Part shown: one piece after another, positions 3,925 to 5,389 of the stretch
Layout of the letters: every line of letters starts with the position of its first letter
Numbering within the stretch: position 1 is the stretch's first letter
Source: Candidatus Gribaldobacteria bacterium
GTDB taxonomy: Bacteria > Patescibacteriota > Minisyncoccia > Minisyncoccales > CG1-02-41-26
Length of the DNA stretch: 5,389 nucleotides
Assembly (NCBI GenBank): GCA_026396775.1
Contig: JAPLWD010000083.1
Span: forward strand, 1 to 5,389
Reading direction: 5' to 3'
The notes under the pieces: model-generated
Seen by the model: only the letters and a program-made list of their open reading frames with translations
What the model was told of the DNA's origin: nothing
Database searches by the model: none
Translations under genes and position numbers: made by a program

Positions 3925-5382
3925 ATGGCAGGAGATGAGGTTATTATAAAATTTAAAGATGTTTCCTTTGAGTGGGAACCTAAAAAGCCAATTTTAATTG
4001 AGGCTAGTTTTCCGGTGCGGCGAAATTCAAAAATTACATTGATGGGGCAAAATGGGGCTGGCAAAAGCACTATTTTTCGCTTGATTACTGGCGAATCAAA
4101 GCCCGATGGTGGAGCTATAAACATAGAAAATGGTTTAACTATCGCCACCGCCAAGCAAGTAATCCCTAGGGAAAATTTAGATTTAACCATTAAAGAATTT
4201 TTTGAAAAATGTTTCACGGAAAAAATTTATGATATCGATAAAAAAATTGATAATGTTTTGGAAGTAGTTAATCTGGTTTTACCTCACGACAGGGTGGTGA
4301 AAAAACTTTCGGGTGGCCAGCAAGCTAGAATTCTTTTGGCTTCAGCCATTATCCAAAACCCCGATTTGCTTTTATTAGATGAGCCCACTAACAATTTAGA
4401 TAAGGATGGTATTTTACATTTAACTAAATTTATTTTGGAATATCCAAAAACCTGTATTGTGATTTCGCATGATGCTGATTTTTTAAATACTTTTACTCAA
4501 GGTGTTTTATACTTAGATATTTTTTCGAAAAAAGTAGAGCAATATACTGGAGATTATTTTGCAGTAATGAAAGAAATTAGGTTAAGGCTGGAAAGAGAAC
4601 GGATGTTGAATATTAGGCTAGAAAGAGACATTACTCATCGCAAAGAGCAGGCTAATTTTTTTGCCCAAAAGGGAGGGCATTTAAGAGACGTTTCCTCAAA
4701 AATGCGTAAAGAGATTGCTAAGCTAGAAAGCGAAGTGGTGGAAGTGAAAAGAGAAGATAAAACGATTAAAAAATTTACAATCCCAGCCCAACAAGACATT
4801 GGGGGTGTGATTTTGCAATTAGATTCGGTGGCGGTTGTTAGCAAGCATAAAATTGTGAATAAAAAAGTTAAAGTAGAGTTAAATAAAAGAGAGCGATTGC
4901 TTTTAACTGGGCCAAATGGTATCGGCAAAACCACGCTTTTAGAAAAATTAGCTTCTGGCCAGGCTAAGGGTGAGCACATTAAAGAGGGGATTAAGATTGG
5001 TTATTACCGGCAAGATTTTTCTACTTTGGATTTTGAGGCTACGGTTTATGAAACCCTAAGTAAAGCGATGGGCACTGATGGCACCGAACAAAGTTTAAGA
5101 ACTTTAGCGGCTGGGTTTTTACTGGACGATATAACTTTAAAATCTAAAATTGGGTCTTTGTCCGAGGGGCAAAAGGGCTTGGTAGCTTTTGCTGCCATTG
5201 CTTTAGAAAAGCCTGGTCTGTTGATTTTAGATGAGCCTACTAATCACATTAATTTTAGGCATATCCCCATAATTGCCAAAGCGATTAATGATTTTGAAGG
5301 GGCAATAGTGTTGGTGAGTCACGCTCACGATTTTGTACAAAAAATTAGAGTGGATTACACTCTAGACTTGGGATCTTTATAG
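3925..5382 (+). CDS. ABC-F family ATPase (ribosome-associated translation factor type)
   Basis: A 485-residue protein with two ATP-binding cassettes on one chain and no membrane segments, the ABC-F layout. Members bind the ribosomal E site and act in translation or in protection from ribosome-targeting antibiotics. NBD1: Walker A GQNGAGKST (41-49), signature LSGGQQAR (128-135), Walker B LLLLDEPTNNLD (148-159), H-loop SHD (181-183). A charged, Arg/Lys/Glu-rich linker of about 85 residues (205-290) would form the paired helices that reach toward the peptidyl transferase centre. NBD2: Walker A GPNGIGKTT (329-337), Q-loop YRQD (361-364), signature LSEGQKG (412-418), Walker B LLILDEPTNHIN (432-443), H-loop SH (465-466). 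Both catalytic Glu residues are present. Only about 79 residues separate Walker A and the signature in NBD1, so no arm domain like that of EttA is present. It is shorter than the usual 530 or more. There is no Shine-Dalgarno before ATG 3925; the frame is complete. The exact subfamily cannot be named. Confidence 0.93.
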   Translation: MAGDEVIIKFKDVSFEWEPKKPILIEASFPVRRNSKITLMGQNGAGKSTIFRLITGESKPDGGAINIENGLTIATAKQVIPRENLDLTIKEFFEKCFTEKIYDIDKKIDNVLEVVNLVLPHDRVVKKLSGGQQARILLASAIIQNPDLLLLDEPTNNLDKDGILHLTKFILEYPKTCIVISHDADFLNTFTQGVLYLDIFSKKVEQYTGDYFAVMKEIRLRLERERMLNIRLERDITHRKEQANFFAQKGGHLRDVSSKMRKEIAKLESEVVEVKREDKTIKKFTIPAQQDIGGVILQLDSVAVVSKHKIVNKKVKVELNKRERLLLTGPNGIGKTTLLEKLASGQAKGEHIKEGIKIGYYRQDFSTLDFEATVYETLSKAMGTDGTEQSLRTLAAGFLLDDITLKSKIGSLSEGQKGLVAFAAIALEKPGLLILDEPTNHINFRHIPIIAKAINDFEGAIVLVSHAHDFVQKIRVDYTLDLGSL

Positions 5383-5389
5383 TTTTTTA

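Noticed and set aside
3882..4979. Two open frames on the - strand inside the ABC-F gene
   Set aside because: They are antisense shadows of the two cassette domains with no independent support.

Overview
The window is AT-rich bacterial DNA with tightly packed genes, all on the + strand, read with the standard code (UGA is used as a stop). A compact gatA, a short ABC-F protein, small lineage-type membrane proteins, a group I intron in a tRNA gene and a LAGLIDADG endonuclease together fit a Candidate Phyla Radiation (Patescibacteria) genome. That placement is inferred from style and family content, not shown by a marker gene.

Layout. Positions 2-922 hold the 3' two thirds of gatA (amidotransferase subunit A). 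Two unrecognised membrane-associated proteins follow closely (927-1313 and 1339-1893) and probably share its operon. A good sigma-70-like promoter overlaps the stop codon of the third gene and faces an RNA block. That block holds an initiator tRNA-fMet(CAU) split by a 263-nt ORF-less group I intron (tRNA 1947-2280, intron 1982-2244), then a tRNA-Met(CAU) at 2322-2392. Next come a long imperfect hairpin, a strong Shine-Dalgarno and a small gene whose frame breaks at a run of nine G (2489-2705), closed by an intrinsic terminator at 2725-2758. A LAGLIDADG homing endonuclease gene with an N-terminal helix-turn-helix (2800-3768) runs directly into tRNA-Asp(GUC) (3759-3832), so its stop codon is made of bases 8-10 of the tRNA. 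A second intrinsic terminator (3843-3862) ends that unit. A complete ABC-F ATPase gene (3925-5382) fills the rest.

How it fits together. GatA (tRNA-dependent amidation), three tRNAs and an ABC-F protein are all translation functions. Two kinds of selfish element sit in the tRNA cluster: an intron without its own endonuclease gene, and about 0.55 kb downstream an endonuclease gene without an intron. Whether the endonuclease can mobilise the intron or recognises a tRNA gene is the most interesting open question. The initiator tRNA also has an unusual paired change in its D and T loops, and the small gene at the G tract looks phase-variable or carries a sequencing error.
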